From assembly GCA_034190945.1 (NCBI GenBank), contig CM067222.1:70375588-70439587 (forward strand): a DNA stretch of 64,000 nt, in the 5' to 3' direction. Shown in pieces: positions 33,701 to 45,200 of this stretch; positions within the stretch are counted from its first letter, which is position 1, and every line of letters starts with the position of its first letter. The position numbers and the translations under genes were made by a program. The stretch comes from Octodonta nipae (taxonomy: Eukaryota; Arthropoda; Insecta; Coleoptera; Chrysomelidae). Below the pieces are notes generated by a model, which was not told the origin of the DNA, did no database searches, and worked only from the letters and a program-made list of their open reading frames with translations.

Positions 33701-36522
33701 CATTAGCCAAGCAAGAAATATAGAAGCTGATCTTATAGATCATTCTGTAGTATTTCTAATTCTCCACAACAGTGCCTATAGTAGCAAACGGGGTTAGGAT
33801 GGTTGATTTTGTACTAAAGACAAAAAAATAAATTCCTAGCAATTTTAAAATACATTGATAAAAAATGGTTGAATTTGTATGTATACAATTAAATGAATTG
33901 TATTTTATCCTACATGTTGATTTTGAATTTGTTCTATGTTAATTTGTGACTAATATACAGATTTTGAAATGTTTTGCAAAAAACATGTATAAATCCTGAA
34001 AATTGCTCGATCAATGTTAAAAATTTTCGAAAAAAAAAACCAGCCACCTTGTGACGTATAACCGTGTAGTGGGCCCGATCTCGAGTCGTTGGGGGGCTTT
34101 GTTTGTTGACAATTGAAGAGTTTTTCTGGTTTTGTTTCATCTGTTTAATGTAATATTGATAACAACTTAATTAGAAATGTGCAAATATTAGCAGCCACTT
34201 TGTGACGTATGCTTTCGGAAAAATTTATCACTATCGAGCAATCCTTCGTAAATTATCCTTGACGAAATAGGAATTTGAAAATTTTTACTGGGTATGCGTC
34301 AACTTCTGTCATTTTTTTCAGGCAAAAAAAACATTGTATTTCCATGCCAATGGTGTGTAAACTGCCCGAAAAAAATGACATATGGGAAAAAAATTCGAAT
34401 ATGAAAAGGCCTTTTACACTATACAAAACTTAGACCTCTAGATAGAAGGATAGAAAGAAAGGACAATAGAGAGACCCAGGGTGCGTATAAGAAGAGTGTT
34501 GCGTACGATCTGTAGAGTTTTGCCAACGTATTAATTAGACCGTCAGCTGGAGACAGATTTTGGTCCACTATTTTCTCGCTTCTGGCTCGGTGGTGGTTAA
34601 AAAGTGTGTTATTGTTGAATAAAATGAGCAAAATTTGCGGGAAAATAGTGTGACTATCATAGGAAAAAATCGTTTTTCATTTTCCGAAAAAAAGATGTTT
34701 TGGAGCAATAGCAATGGGAGAACAGATGTTTAGTGATTATCGTTGTGTTGCCAGATCTGATGATTTAAGGTAAATGTAAAAAGATAATGTGAGATTTACG
34801 GTTTTCCATGTTCCATTTTCACTATTTCCTTTAAACCGGCTCAATAAATTTGAATATTGCATTTTATAAATATATATTCCAGCTTGATTCTCTATATTTT
34901 TCTGTAATGTAAAATATACCGTCTTTTTTTGAAAATCGGGACAATATATGCGAGGGTAAACATCAACGTAAATGTCAAATTTTGATCATAAACATCTAGC
35001 TTAAATGTAAAGATATGTCATAAATGTGTATCAAAACGGTTTTCATTTTGATTCATTTGAAGTCAGTTTCTTTTTGAAAAAAGTTCTATTACGGGACTTA
35101 CATTCCAGTGAAATGGCAGAAAATATTTCATTAGTGGGTCGAAAAGAGAACTTGTTATGTAGGCGATCTCTTCTATACGGTATAGGGTTGTAGGTGTGTG
35201 TGTGTGTGCGTGCATCGAAACTCGAGTAGCAAGCAATCTGGGCAGTTGAAAAATAGTGCGAAGTAAAATTACAGTAATACAAGTGTGTTCTTAGTTAAAT
35301 TTTATTAAATTTAAGTCGTAAAATTCAAACCAGCTAAATTATAAAATGTTGAACAGTAATCAGTAGTTATCAGAAGATTGCAGCATTAACCTGATTTTAG
35401 TTGACAAATTGCTTATTGCAAAGTATTGAGAGTTGCTGTTTGCGTACTTATGAAAATTTAAAAATTAAACTATGTGCCCCAATTAGGTTTCAGAAAATTT
35501 TTAATAACTCTATTATCAATATTTTATTTTTAAGACAAAATTGGTAGCCTTGTTGAAAAGATCTCATAGATTCCAATAAAAAATATAGCGAGTTTTCTTT
35601 ATTGGAATTGATGGGATTTCAAGTACACCATAATCGCGTGGATTTCTGTATGCACGTAACCTATGGGATCGTATATGTTTCGATTGTAGTCTGTGTAGAA
35701 TTACGGTGCTTATGCGTATTTCCTAAGAGAAACAAAAGACCGCTAATTTATCGGAATCTATCTGCCAGTCCAATATAGCGAGTTTTGTTTATTGGAATTT
35801 ATGGGATTTTAATGTACCCCGTAATCGTATGGATTTTTGTACGCACGTTGCCTGTGGGATCCTATCTGTTTCTATTGCCATTGACAACGGGGTCGAACCT
35901 AGGACCCCGAAACGTTTGGAAATATACAGTAATTTCGTGAATTATGGTATCATTTCCCAAAAAGTGCTTAAACCTTAATTGTTAAAACTCATAACCTTAA
36001 AATGAAATCATAGGGAATCGACTGGAATATCAAGATTAAACACTGTTTCAGATTCAATGTTATTTATCTGGATATTAGAAGGATTTTATTGGTGTATCCA
36101 CCTAAAAATAATTCTCTGTCTTTATCTGTAAATAACAAATAAATGCACCACAACTTTTTTATAAATTAAACGGTAAATTGAAATGAAGTGAGGTTTTAAA
36201 AGAGGACTTTCATTAAGTGAAACTCAAAATTATTAGTATACTTTATTTGAGCATAAATTTATAGGTATGTTTATTCAATTATTCTTTTCTTTAATATTAT
36301 CTTTGGGTTAATCTGTATCTTACTTGCCATCCTCGCGGCTGCGGCTGGACTGCGACATTCTTTACTATAAAATATTAAGTAAATATCAAATTACAATATA
36401 TTTGTGGTTTTTAGTATTTGTCCATACCGAATGTAAATTTTAGATTCATTAGAAATTAAAATATGTTGCCTTCGTTACGTGTAATCATCCATAAAGTATT
36501 TACACAATTATCATTTTAAACC

Positions 36523-36611
<89 letters not shown>

Positions 36612-39261
36612 AACTGGTCACTATATGAACAAGCCTAACATTAAAGGTATACAGAACATAATTTTGAACTAAATGGAATTTTGGGTCTCAAGATTCAATT
36701 TTAACCAACTAATCATCTTTTTCATAAGAATAATTTTTATATTTATAGAATTTTATATATCCTGTAAATACATGAACAAAAATATTAATTTTGCAGTCCT
36801 AATCAACCCATCACCAACCAAAAAAATTATCCAAAAATTTAAAAAATTACACAACGAATATCAACGGCCACAGCTCAACTGCTAAAAAACTATATTTTAT
36901 TGGCCCAATCACAAAACAGAATCTCTTATGGGAAAAAATGTATTGAAATATTTACAGGTACAGAAAAGGCCAACAAGGGGCTATTAATGTGACAAAGGAA
37001 TTCAAAACTGCCAACTATTAGTATTAGGTAGAGATCGTTTTTCCTTGGATTCTCGCATAAAAGACAGTTGAAAACATTCATTTTCCTTGCACATTTTCTC
37101 ATAAAAACTTCTGCTTACACATTACACCATTTATTTAATTGGAGTTTACCGCTAAATTCTTAATTAATAATTTGTCGTAATCTAAACTTTTAGCTTAGAA
37201 TCTTGATTTATATGAATATTCCGTTAAATTTCATACAATTCTAGTGTATATTTCATATGTATCTACAGATACACCTGTTTGCTGAAATTCTCTTCTAGAA
37301 TTTTCATGATTTTATAGGTCCAGTTTAAAAGGACGTACAGATTATGACATTTTAATTATAATCCTATATATTAATTTTATTTTTATCAAACCATTCCCAT
37401 AGAAACCTATAGAATATCATGGCAAATTGCTTGTATGGTTTGGCTGTTAGATCCCTATGACTTGATACTTGTATTGGATTTTAAGAATTTTTAATGTGTG
37501 TTTGTCGCTGCATTTCCAAAAGTATTCCATAAAGATTATAGCAAGTTTGATGTATGGTTTGGCTGATAAATTCTCATAGAATTCGATAGTTGTAAGGGAT
37601 TTTATGAATTTTTAGTGTGCTTTTGTCGCTGCAGTTCCGATAGTATTCCCATAGATAAACTATTTCATTGTTGTCGTAGCTTCCTATAAAAACATACAAA
37701 CAACAATTTATGCTATTGGTGTTTGCAGTTACATTATATGTTTCTAATTTATATGGAATCTCCCATTAGTTTCTATATAGTTTAATATAGCTGTTGCAAA
37801 TAGGAAACATTAAACTTACTGAATATGGAAAAACCATTAGAAACATGTTTTATTTTGTATTAGGAAATACGCATAAGCGCCATAATTTTAAAGGTCTACA
37901 GATACATTCCCACAGGTTACCTACATATAGAATCCATATGATTACGGTATACGTTAAAATCCCATTAATTCCAATAACGAAAACTCGCTTTATTGGGCTT
38001 GCAGATAAGTTCCGATATGTCCAAAAATTACTTTTATATGCCACATTTTCTTGTCAGATAGACTACATACAAACTAATGCAGATTCTGTGGGTATGTAAA
38101 GGACTATATGGGATTTTTTCAATAGGGAGATACATGAAATTGTTTATTACCTATTTTTTTACTTTGGGGGTAATTAATTTTAATATAAACTTTTAAGATC
38201 AATGGCTGATCTCTTGAATGATATTTTTCGTTGAGTCGAATGCTTAAAAGATATTGATTTTTTAGGAATTTTCTCTTCAAGCAATATGGGAACCCTGCAT
38301 GATTTTTAAAAATCTGCACCGGTCTGTACGGTTGCATGACACACAAGGTGTCGTGTTGCCGATTTTAAAGTTGATTCTTATTGGTGAAAAATGAGCGGAA
38401 AATGGCTTGACTTCCATGCGTGGCACCACGCACTTCACTCTGGAGAGAGTAAGAGGCTATTTCAGTCCATTGGTAGGTGCAGCCAATGAGCTCATTTCAT
38501 GCAGTTCCCAATCGACTGAAATAGCCTCTTGCTCTCTCTTTCTAGCCTTGGCACGATACTTATGCACTGCAGGTTATCTCTAGGAAGTAGATGCTCTAAG
38601 GCTAGGTATGCAATACAATTACAGAAAACTGTAAGGTATTCATTATTTTAACTTGTAGATGACAGCACAAACGAACGTGTAAATAAATAATTCTTTGGAC
38701 GTTAGAGTAATAATTTTCTATCATTAGATTCATTAGTTGATTAGACTTACGTCATCACTCCTACCTTACTGCAAACAATAAAATATTATTGAGAACAGAA
38801 TGACTAGTAGAATGTGTTAGATGCGCATGAAACGTAAGTGGGGAAATTAGCCGGCCACCTACAGGTTATAAAAGCGAATATACAGATTCCGTGTACGAGC
38901 AGACACTTTTTACGTTTACAATTCAGCCGTGTTTCGAACCTCTAACGTCAACTCGTGCTGTGCGCGACAAAAAGCCCAAACTGTGATAATCCAACGTGGT
39001 AATTGCTCTCCGAATTCTCAAAGAAAGTACAGTACTTTAGTTTACCCGACCTGTTAGTGAAATTCAAAAGTGACAATGGCGCCAACTGGTAAGTAAATCA
39101 TTCATTTAAAATTCAACTAAACTAATTTAACTCACCTTTGCCTTATCCAAGTTTCGACAAGTGGCAATTATGTTTTTTGGGGGATTTGTTTCTTTTACCA
39201 AACGTTGTACCAAACCCAATCCTAAACCACGGTTGCAACCTGTTATTAAAACCGTGTTCAT
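30745..39261 (-). CDS. sni: Sniffer-type carbonyl reductase (short-chain dehydrogenase), five exons
   Basis: Coding exons on the - strand: 39261-39136, 32364-32313, 32256-32066, 31178-31029, 30969-30745 (TGA at 30747-30745). All junctions are GT-AG and phases agree, giving 247 residues, the usual length for this family. Features: NADP(H)-binding TGCNRGLGLGL at residues 7-17, DVRQ at 60-63, NNAG at 88-91, the catalytic region INMSS (149-153) and Y169-R-C-S-K173, and the family's C-terminal HNGGFYQWDG. In Drosophila the orthologue reduces carbonyls and protects neurons from oxidative stress. It is cytosolic: no signal or membrane segment. Exon 1 lies inside TrxR intron 1 on the opposite strand; intron 1 (6.8 kb) spans the cytosolic TrxR promoter and first exon. 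Intron 3 and intron 1 hold transposon fragments. Confidence 0.95.
31400..31600 (+). pseudogene. Mariner/IS630-like transposase fragment in sniffer intron 3
   Basis: The + strand reads VHQLLDDDSFRRPEFCEIMT (about 31440-31500) and NRNPRVILRNLTEY after a stop. This matches the 'QELxxDDFxRRLxFCExMM' segment just before the first catalytic Asp in the transposase at 59662. Only this short stretch is left; the catalytic motifs are not seen. Confidence 0.5.
32425..32520 (+). pseudogene. Short LINE reverse transcriptase fragment in sniffer intron 1
   Basis: SMREELEKEVANKINEEQAR resembles the RT block 'NRIRxxLExxVxExQxGFR' of non-LTR retrotransposons. It sits in an open stretch at 32395-32730 whose remainder I do not recognise. 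Confidence 0.4.
34782..35215 (+). repeat. Dispersed repeat shared with 53064-53432
   Basis: Shared blocks in the same order: GAGATTTACGGTTTTCCA, TTCCAGCTTGATTC, TATATTTTTCTRTAA, AAATGTCAAATTTT-like, GAAATGGCWGAAAATATTYC, CTTCTATAYGGTA and GTTGTAGGTGTGTG. The copy at 53 kb begins just after an ACCGACTTC end, which suggests both belong to one larger repeat family. Confidence 0.7.
35582..35870 (+). repeat. Two-unit tandem repeat, ~190-bp period, in sniffer intron 1
   Basis: The ~100-bp segment starting AATATAGCGAGTTTTCTTTA at 35582 recurs at 35772, keeping TTTATTGGAATT, ATGGGATTT, CCRTAATCG and CACGTWRCCTRTGGGATC. A third copy lies inverted at 37895-38010 (AACGAAAACTCGCTTTATTG), including part of the spacer, so the true unit is about 190 bp. 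It looks like a satellite-derived or short interspersed family. Confidence 0.75.
35872..35985 (+). repeat. Single arm of the GACAACGGGGTC palindromic repeat
   Basis: It matches the right arm of the palindrome at 50877-50978 (CATTGACAACGGGGTC, CCCGAAACGTTTGGAAATAT, ATTTCCCAAAAA, GCTTAAACCTTA) but has no facing left arm here; the 190-bp tandem repeat abuts it instead. Confidence 0.7.
36525..36606. repeat. (TA)n microsatellite, about 40 units
   Basis: An uninterrupted TA dinucleotide run of roughly 80 bp in sniffer intron 1. Likely length-variable. Confidence 0.97.
36690..36850 (+). repeat. Second copy of the repeat found in element C
   Basis: Close match to 26796-26950 (TTCAATTTTAACCAAC, AATCATCTTTTTCATAAG, TATATATCCTG, ACCAAAAAAATTAT). 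It lacks the GC-rich CCAGGGGGGG end seen there. It is open for 70 residues in one frame in both places, but the peptide is low-complexity and I do not call it coding. Confidence 0.7.
37431..37660 (+). repeat. Two-unit tandem repeat, ~123-bp period
   Basis: TGTATGGTTTGGCTGTTAGA at about 37432 recurs as TGTATGGTTTGGCTGATAAA at about 37553. The following GGATTTTAWGAATTTTTARTG and TTTGTCGCTGCADTTCC blocks are kept in both. Probably an old satellite remnant. Confidence 0.7.
38443..38538. repeat. 25-bp inverted repeat hairpin upstream of TrxR
   Basis: Left arm 38443-38467 (GAGAGAGTAAGAGGCTATTT...) and right arm 38514-38538 are complementary with one mismatch over 25 bp. The loop holds GCAGTTCCCAAT, the same loop motif as the hairpin at 12136-12185. 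It lies about 330 bp upstream of the cytosolic TrxR TATA box. Confidence 0.8.
38867..38874 (+). promoter_or_regulatory. TATA box of the cytosolic TrxR transcript
   Basis: TATAAAAG at 38867-38874 lies about 200 bp upstream of the ATG at 39076. An initiator-like GAGCAGACAC follows about 30 bp downstream (38897-38906), the proper spacing. Start-site data would confirm it. Confidence 0.6.
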
Positions 39262-42200
39262 GTTTTACAGTTGTTCATTAATTACGAAAGTGAGTTACGG
39301 AACTGCCTCCTCAACCTCAACTCTCATTAAAACCCAGCACTTAGTTGCAAACCTTATCTCAACCAATCATCATTCAAGAGAAAGTCAGCGCTCGGTCAAA
39401 TGGCGTCAGTTTTTTGTTTTAGAAATGTCATTTTTCGGGGTGTTCGTAAAATTAACAATAGCAAATTCCTCCTTGTGAAATCTGTAAATTACCCGGTAAA
39501 ATGTTCCACTAGTTTTTATAGTACAGGTGAGTAATGCTCCTATTGTATTTATCGCCGTTCAAAATGTGGTTAATTAAAAACTCCTACCTAAATTTTGTTC
39601 CACCTAACCTTCAAAAATGATATGTCATCATTGGTAATGTCAAATCCAAATGATGAAATACTGTGACTTTCCATTTACAAACAGTAAGACGTGACTAATA
39701 GTCCACTTGCCGGTAATCATTCTTTGCCGAATTTAGTAAAATTCCAATAAATGGATCATTTTGTAAACTAGATTACAATACTCCTAATTTATCAAGAATT
39801 TTTGTCAAGTATGTACTTGTCGTGATTTAAAAAAGATAAATTACAATGAACTCATTTCTGAACTAATTGACATTTTTTATCTGCGTATACAAATTTTATT
39901 GCGGAAAAACCTACACAGAAAAATATTTCACACATTTTAAATTAGAAATATATTAAGTTTTCATTAGCAGAAATTCGTAAAAATTAATGTTAAATGGTAT
40001 GAAAACAAACGATAACTATTTTCAAATGCCACTAAGATAAGTAAATGAATATATGAATATGAATAAAAGTTGATAATTAATAAATAGTATTATATATAGT
40101 AATTATAAATTAGAGTTCGAATATATTGTTGAGGAATTGTGCTATTGGGCCCAAATCAAAGATGTATTATATTTGGATTTCGTTGTCAAGTGCGACGTTT
40201 TAACTGATCACACAAATGCTCAGTGGGGTTCGAATCTGGGCTATATGGTGGCCAATCTAATCGTTGGAACTGAATTGTTTTAGGTCATTAGTTTTCATGG
40301 TAATTGCATTTGCTCCATTCCAACGTGATCCACAAAACTTGAGAATGTTTTCGATGTAATAATCACTAGTCTTTTGTCCAGTGACTTCGACTCTATGTGA
40401 CTTTGCAACTTTTTTCTCTTTTTTTTTGTAGACATGAATTCGTCCTTCTGATTTCCACAATTGTATACAACTTGTATTAGTTCACTGAATATATGTTTTG
40501 TGATTTCTGAGAAGACGTGAAACGTTAAATCTACTTGAGTTAATCTTTGTCTAACCTTGTGACTTGTTTTATATTTAGTTTAGTATGCCATTTTTGTGAT
40601 GTATAGTTGCCAATGTGCGATATTTTGAGTAGAAGGAAGCATAAAGAGAAAAGAGTTGTCAACTGCTGTTCTACACATGCGCGTGACCGGCTGTTCTAAC
40701 AAAATCTTCCGACTTCTCACTTTCTAAAATATTTGATATTCCCGATTGATTTATCCTGAGGTGTAGTGTGATATCATTTCCAGCTTCACTGCACTGGTGG
40801 AGTACCAATGTTTTTTTTTGAGGCAGAACTTTAAATTGCAATAAAATACAGAAAAATGTGTGTAGGCTTTCACGGCCTGAGAGTGTAGATAATTATGGTT
40901 TTCGAGTTGTTTTGCTGTGGTCTGTTGAAATTTCTTCCGAACCACGTTGTCACAGAAATCAGTGTTGCCAATTTAAAGTTCTTTAGGTTTTAAATAACAC
41001 CTAAATGTTTAATATCATCACACCTACAAATTAAAAAAAGTGATTAAAAATATTCGACAATTTTTATTAAATTAGCTTTAGTGTAAAAATATCAAATTTG
41101 CAGTGCTTGGGTACAACTGTACTGTCAGTCGATGAGGAGTTGGAGAGAGCAGCCGTATATTTATATATATATTTTAGCTTCACTTGTAACTATGTTGTCG
41201 AAGTTAAGAAGTCAATTTTAATCTACTTCTAATTGTGGTACCGAAGTAAAACTTTGTATGTATATAGAGTCTGGATGGCAATACAACAATTTAGTATCAC
41301 CGGGCTCATATGATTGAGAGCTTCAATGCAAAAAGAATTTATAGTGGCCGGCGAATCCACCAAAATTTTATATATTTCAATTTAACTTTTTTAACTATAA
41401 TTTATCTGTGACACTATTGGTTTGATTATTCTGTGCTAGAGGTTCCTTCCTACTGAAGAAATAACCGATTCGCAACGGGTAATCTCCATGCTCGGTGACA
41501 AGTTATCATTTACAATGATGTTATGCGCACGTCGTTTACCGGTTGCTTATTGGTTTTTGTCTTGTAGGAACGAACACACACTATACTTTGCATTTTTCCA
41601 ATTCCATTTAAATTCACCTCTAAGGGTGCGCATTTCTTTTGGGACTTTACAGCCAGGTTTTCTCAGAGGATATGACCTTCTTAAAAAATTCCGCTGTTCC
41701 CGTTTTACTCCCGAGTTTACTGGCTATTTTTGGGGTCCTTTTCCGTTTTTGAACACACTTGTTTTCCATTATCTTCCATTTCAAACGTCTGATATTTTCT
41801 AAAAAAAATTGGATCATGCTTGATAAAAATATGTCGATTCACTAACATCGTATATCTGATATTGTAATTGGAACATATCAATCATGCCGACAAAACTGGT
41901 ACATCAATATTTTATTTCAAGTATGTTGCACAGTCATCGGAACAATACTAAAATCATAAAGTTTATCTATATACAACCTTAATTTTATTGATATTAAATG
42001 ATTTAGTACAAGTACTTTATCTGTACTACATACATGCTCGGATTTTTAAGGAATGATTTTTCGAGATGTTTTGTTTTAAAAAGAAAAAAATGGTCGTTAC
42101 AAATGTGAAACCTGAGTTATGCGAACCAGCAGTTCAAATTGTTGAAGGTAAAATTTCTTGGTTCCCTAAAAACTTATTAATTATTAAAATATCTCATTAA

Positions 42201-45200
42201 TTATATGAAATTTTTGTCTATAAATATTTAAGTTAATAAACAAAATATCGTCTCATTAGCCTTCCTCTTCGATCTGTTACTTAGCGGAGGCGGATGGTTA
42301 AAACGTGACTCGCTAAAAAATTTTGAGGACTCCCCTTATTTTTCAAACATTTGCGTAGAAAATCAGACAATAAGCGTTTGTAACCCCTGACCGGAGAATT
42401 TTTCCCCCAGAAAAGCCGGAAAACCTATGTAATGTGGATTCTTTTTTAACATAACCTCACCTATTAAATTTCTTAGCAGCCCACGTCTTTTTTCTTTTTC
42501 TTTTCTAGAGTGGGTTGGGGAGTCACAGACCATCGGACCGAGGTCTGCTTGTAATTTTAGTTTCCGTGAGGGATATTTAACATTAAAAAATATATATTTT
42601 TTTTAGCGACAGGACTGCTGTTAAGAATCAAGCTTGAAGCATATCCTTCATCCGAATCATTGAGAACTTCATATCTGTTACAGAAAAAAAACTACGCGAC
42701 TTTGGCGCATTTTTGAAATTTGACATTTTTTATTCCAGACATTTCTCACATATTTGAAATTTCTGAAATTTGTCATTTTTTGTTTGCCAATTTTGCTACT
42801 TTTGAGATTTTTTATACTTTTGTCATGTATGATATTTTAGGTTTTCTTGTTCTTTCTGTCATTTTCCACTTTTTTCACAGTAGTTTTTTTTTAGAATGAG
42901 TTTCTTTGCAAATGATAGAAACCCTCATTGCCCGCCCACTTTACCCAAAAAATAGAATGTTTAAGAAATGACGCATCACATCTCTATTAATTTAAACAAT
43001 TAATGTCAGAATTTTCCTTTCTTTTTTTCGAAAAGTATATATACAACAATTTTTACACCCTCAATTTCCAAAATATTGCATTTTCATAGGGACAATAGTA
43101 ATCCCCATCACCCTCCCAGTAACTCAGATTTTGAATAATGGCGAATTACATTTATTCATTTAATGAAAGTAATCTTGTTATTAATTTTCAATCTCGTGTA
43201 CCTTTCGTTTTTGAGAAATAGCGATTTTTTCACGAAACATGCCCCCCATGGGAGTACTAAATTTTTACAAAACAATGAAACTCGTTTTCTTTTTTGCGTA
43301 TAAATTGTAAATGTTCAGTATTGAATTAACTTAAAAATGACGCTTTTTGTGGATACTTGATTTTACAACACTTTCAATTGTCATACCCGGTATGACAATC
43401 TTTAAATGAAAATCGATTTTTAGGGAGTAAACTCAAAAAATATTTAATATATTTAGACCTTTTTTTTCTATTAACACAAACGACATAAATGTCGTTTTTC
43501 ATAATATTGTTACAATGTTTTATTTAACGCCACGGCACTTAAGCGAAATATGATCATGAACAATTCAAAAATAATTTGGTCAAGTGCGAGTTGGACATGC
43601 ATACTAAGGGTTCCGTACCACCTTCAAGATTCTAATATTCCAGTTTCAGACAAGCAGGGAATGAGTGCATTTTCTTATATTTACCCTAATATCTTTTAAA
43701 GGAAATGTTTTAAATTTATAAAAAATATACACTTACATTTTCCACACATAGACTTTTATCACTTGATTTTTATAAGAATACATATGTATTTAATTTTCTA
43801 ATTTGGCCCCCAAAAATTAACATTAGAGTTTTATTTTACTAATAAACTTTCAGGGAAGCCTTTTATAATCTACTGTCCGAATTTTGAGGCTCTGTAGATT
43901 GGAAGAAAAAGTGCAAAATAGGTCAAGTTTTAAATTATAAATTATTAAATCTCTTAATCAAATTATTTAAAAATACAAATAACATATATTTTTTCAAAAT
44001 TTTAGATAGTGTAGTTTCTAAAGTGGAAATTAAGTCGATGTTTAATATTTTTGTTAATATCTTTTAAACAAATGATTTGCAAATATGACATATTTGTTAT
44101 TCACATAATGGGCCTTTTATCTGATATATTACATGATGTGTTTGAAAATTGAATTTTTATTTTCCAATTAATTGTATAATTTTTCCCTAAAATTACTATG
44201 GAGGTTTTCTAATATTTTTTCTTATAAATTTCAAGTGAGCCCCAGTACCCCTAATTATTTTCAGAATTTTAGGTAGTATGGTTTCGGAAATAAAGGGAGA
44301 AATGAGAATTTTTCATATCTTTATGTCAATATCTTGTAAACAATTAATTTAAAAAATATGAAAAATATATATTTATATTCGTCATAATGAGCCCTTTGAT
44401 TTGATATATTACTTGATCCGTTATCCTTATATTTTTTATTTTCAATTTAATTCTATAATTTGCCTCCCCCCAAATGAATATTAGGGAGTTCTCCTTATTT
44501 TTCCAGTAAAGTTTAGGTGAGGCGCTATACCTTTATTTTTTTTCAAATTTTTACACCTTATGGTCGGAGATAAAGGGGGGGGGGTTAATTTTTTTAAATA
44601 TTTTTGTTAATATCTTTTAATTAATTTATTTTAAAAATTTGAAAAAAATATATTTGTTTTCGTCATAATAAGCCCTTCCATTTGATATATAACATAATAC
44701 GTTAGAAACTTCTTAATTTTATATTTTCCATTTAATTCTGTAACCTGCCCCCCAAAATTAATAGTAGAGGTTTCTCATTATTTTTCCAGTAAACTTCAGG
44801 TCAGACCCTATACCTCTAATTTTTTTCAAAACTTTACGTTCTATAGTTTCGGAGATAAGGGGGGGATGGGTAAATGTTGGTATATTTTCGTTAATATATT
44901 TTTATTTTTAAATTTTTATTTAATTCTATAATTTGCCCCCCAAAATTAATTTTAATGGTTTCTCCTTATTTTTCCTGTAAAGTTCGGGCAACGTTCTATA
45001 TTTCCTATTTTTTTCAAAATTTTAGGCTCAGTAGTTTCGGAGATCAGGGGGGAACAGTTCATTTTTTTTAGTTTTTTCCCCCAGAAGTACCCCTAAAATC
45101 AAAATTTCTTCTTTTACGATATGTACTCCTAATCGGGTCACCAAACTATACACTCATACCAAATTTCAACCTCTTCCGTCCAGTAGTTTAGGAGAAAATT

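Noticed and set aside
36525..36606. CRISPR-like or origin-like array
   Set aside because: It is a simple TA dinucleotide repeat with no spacers; CRISPR arrays are not expected in an insect genome and none was found.
41488..41802. 104-residue open frame on the + strand in TrxR intron 1
   Set aside because: No recognisable motif, no splice or promoter support, and aromatic-rich composition typical of chance frames in AT-rich DNA.
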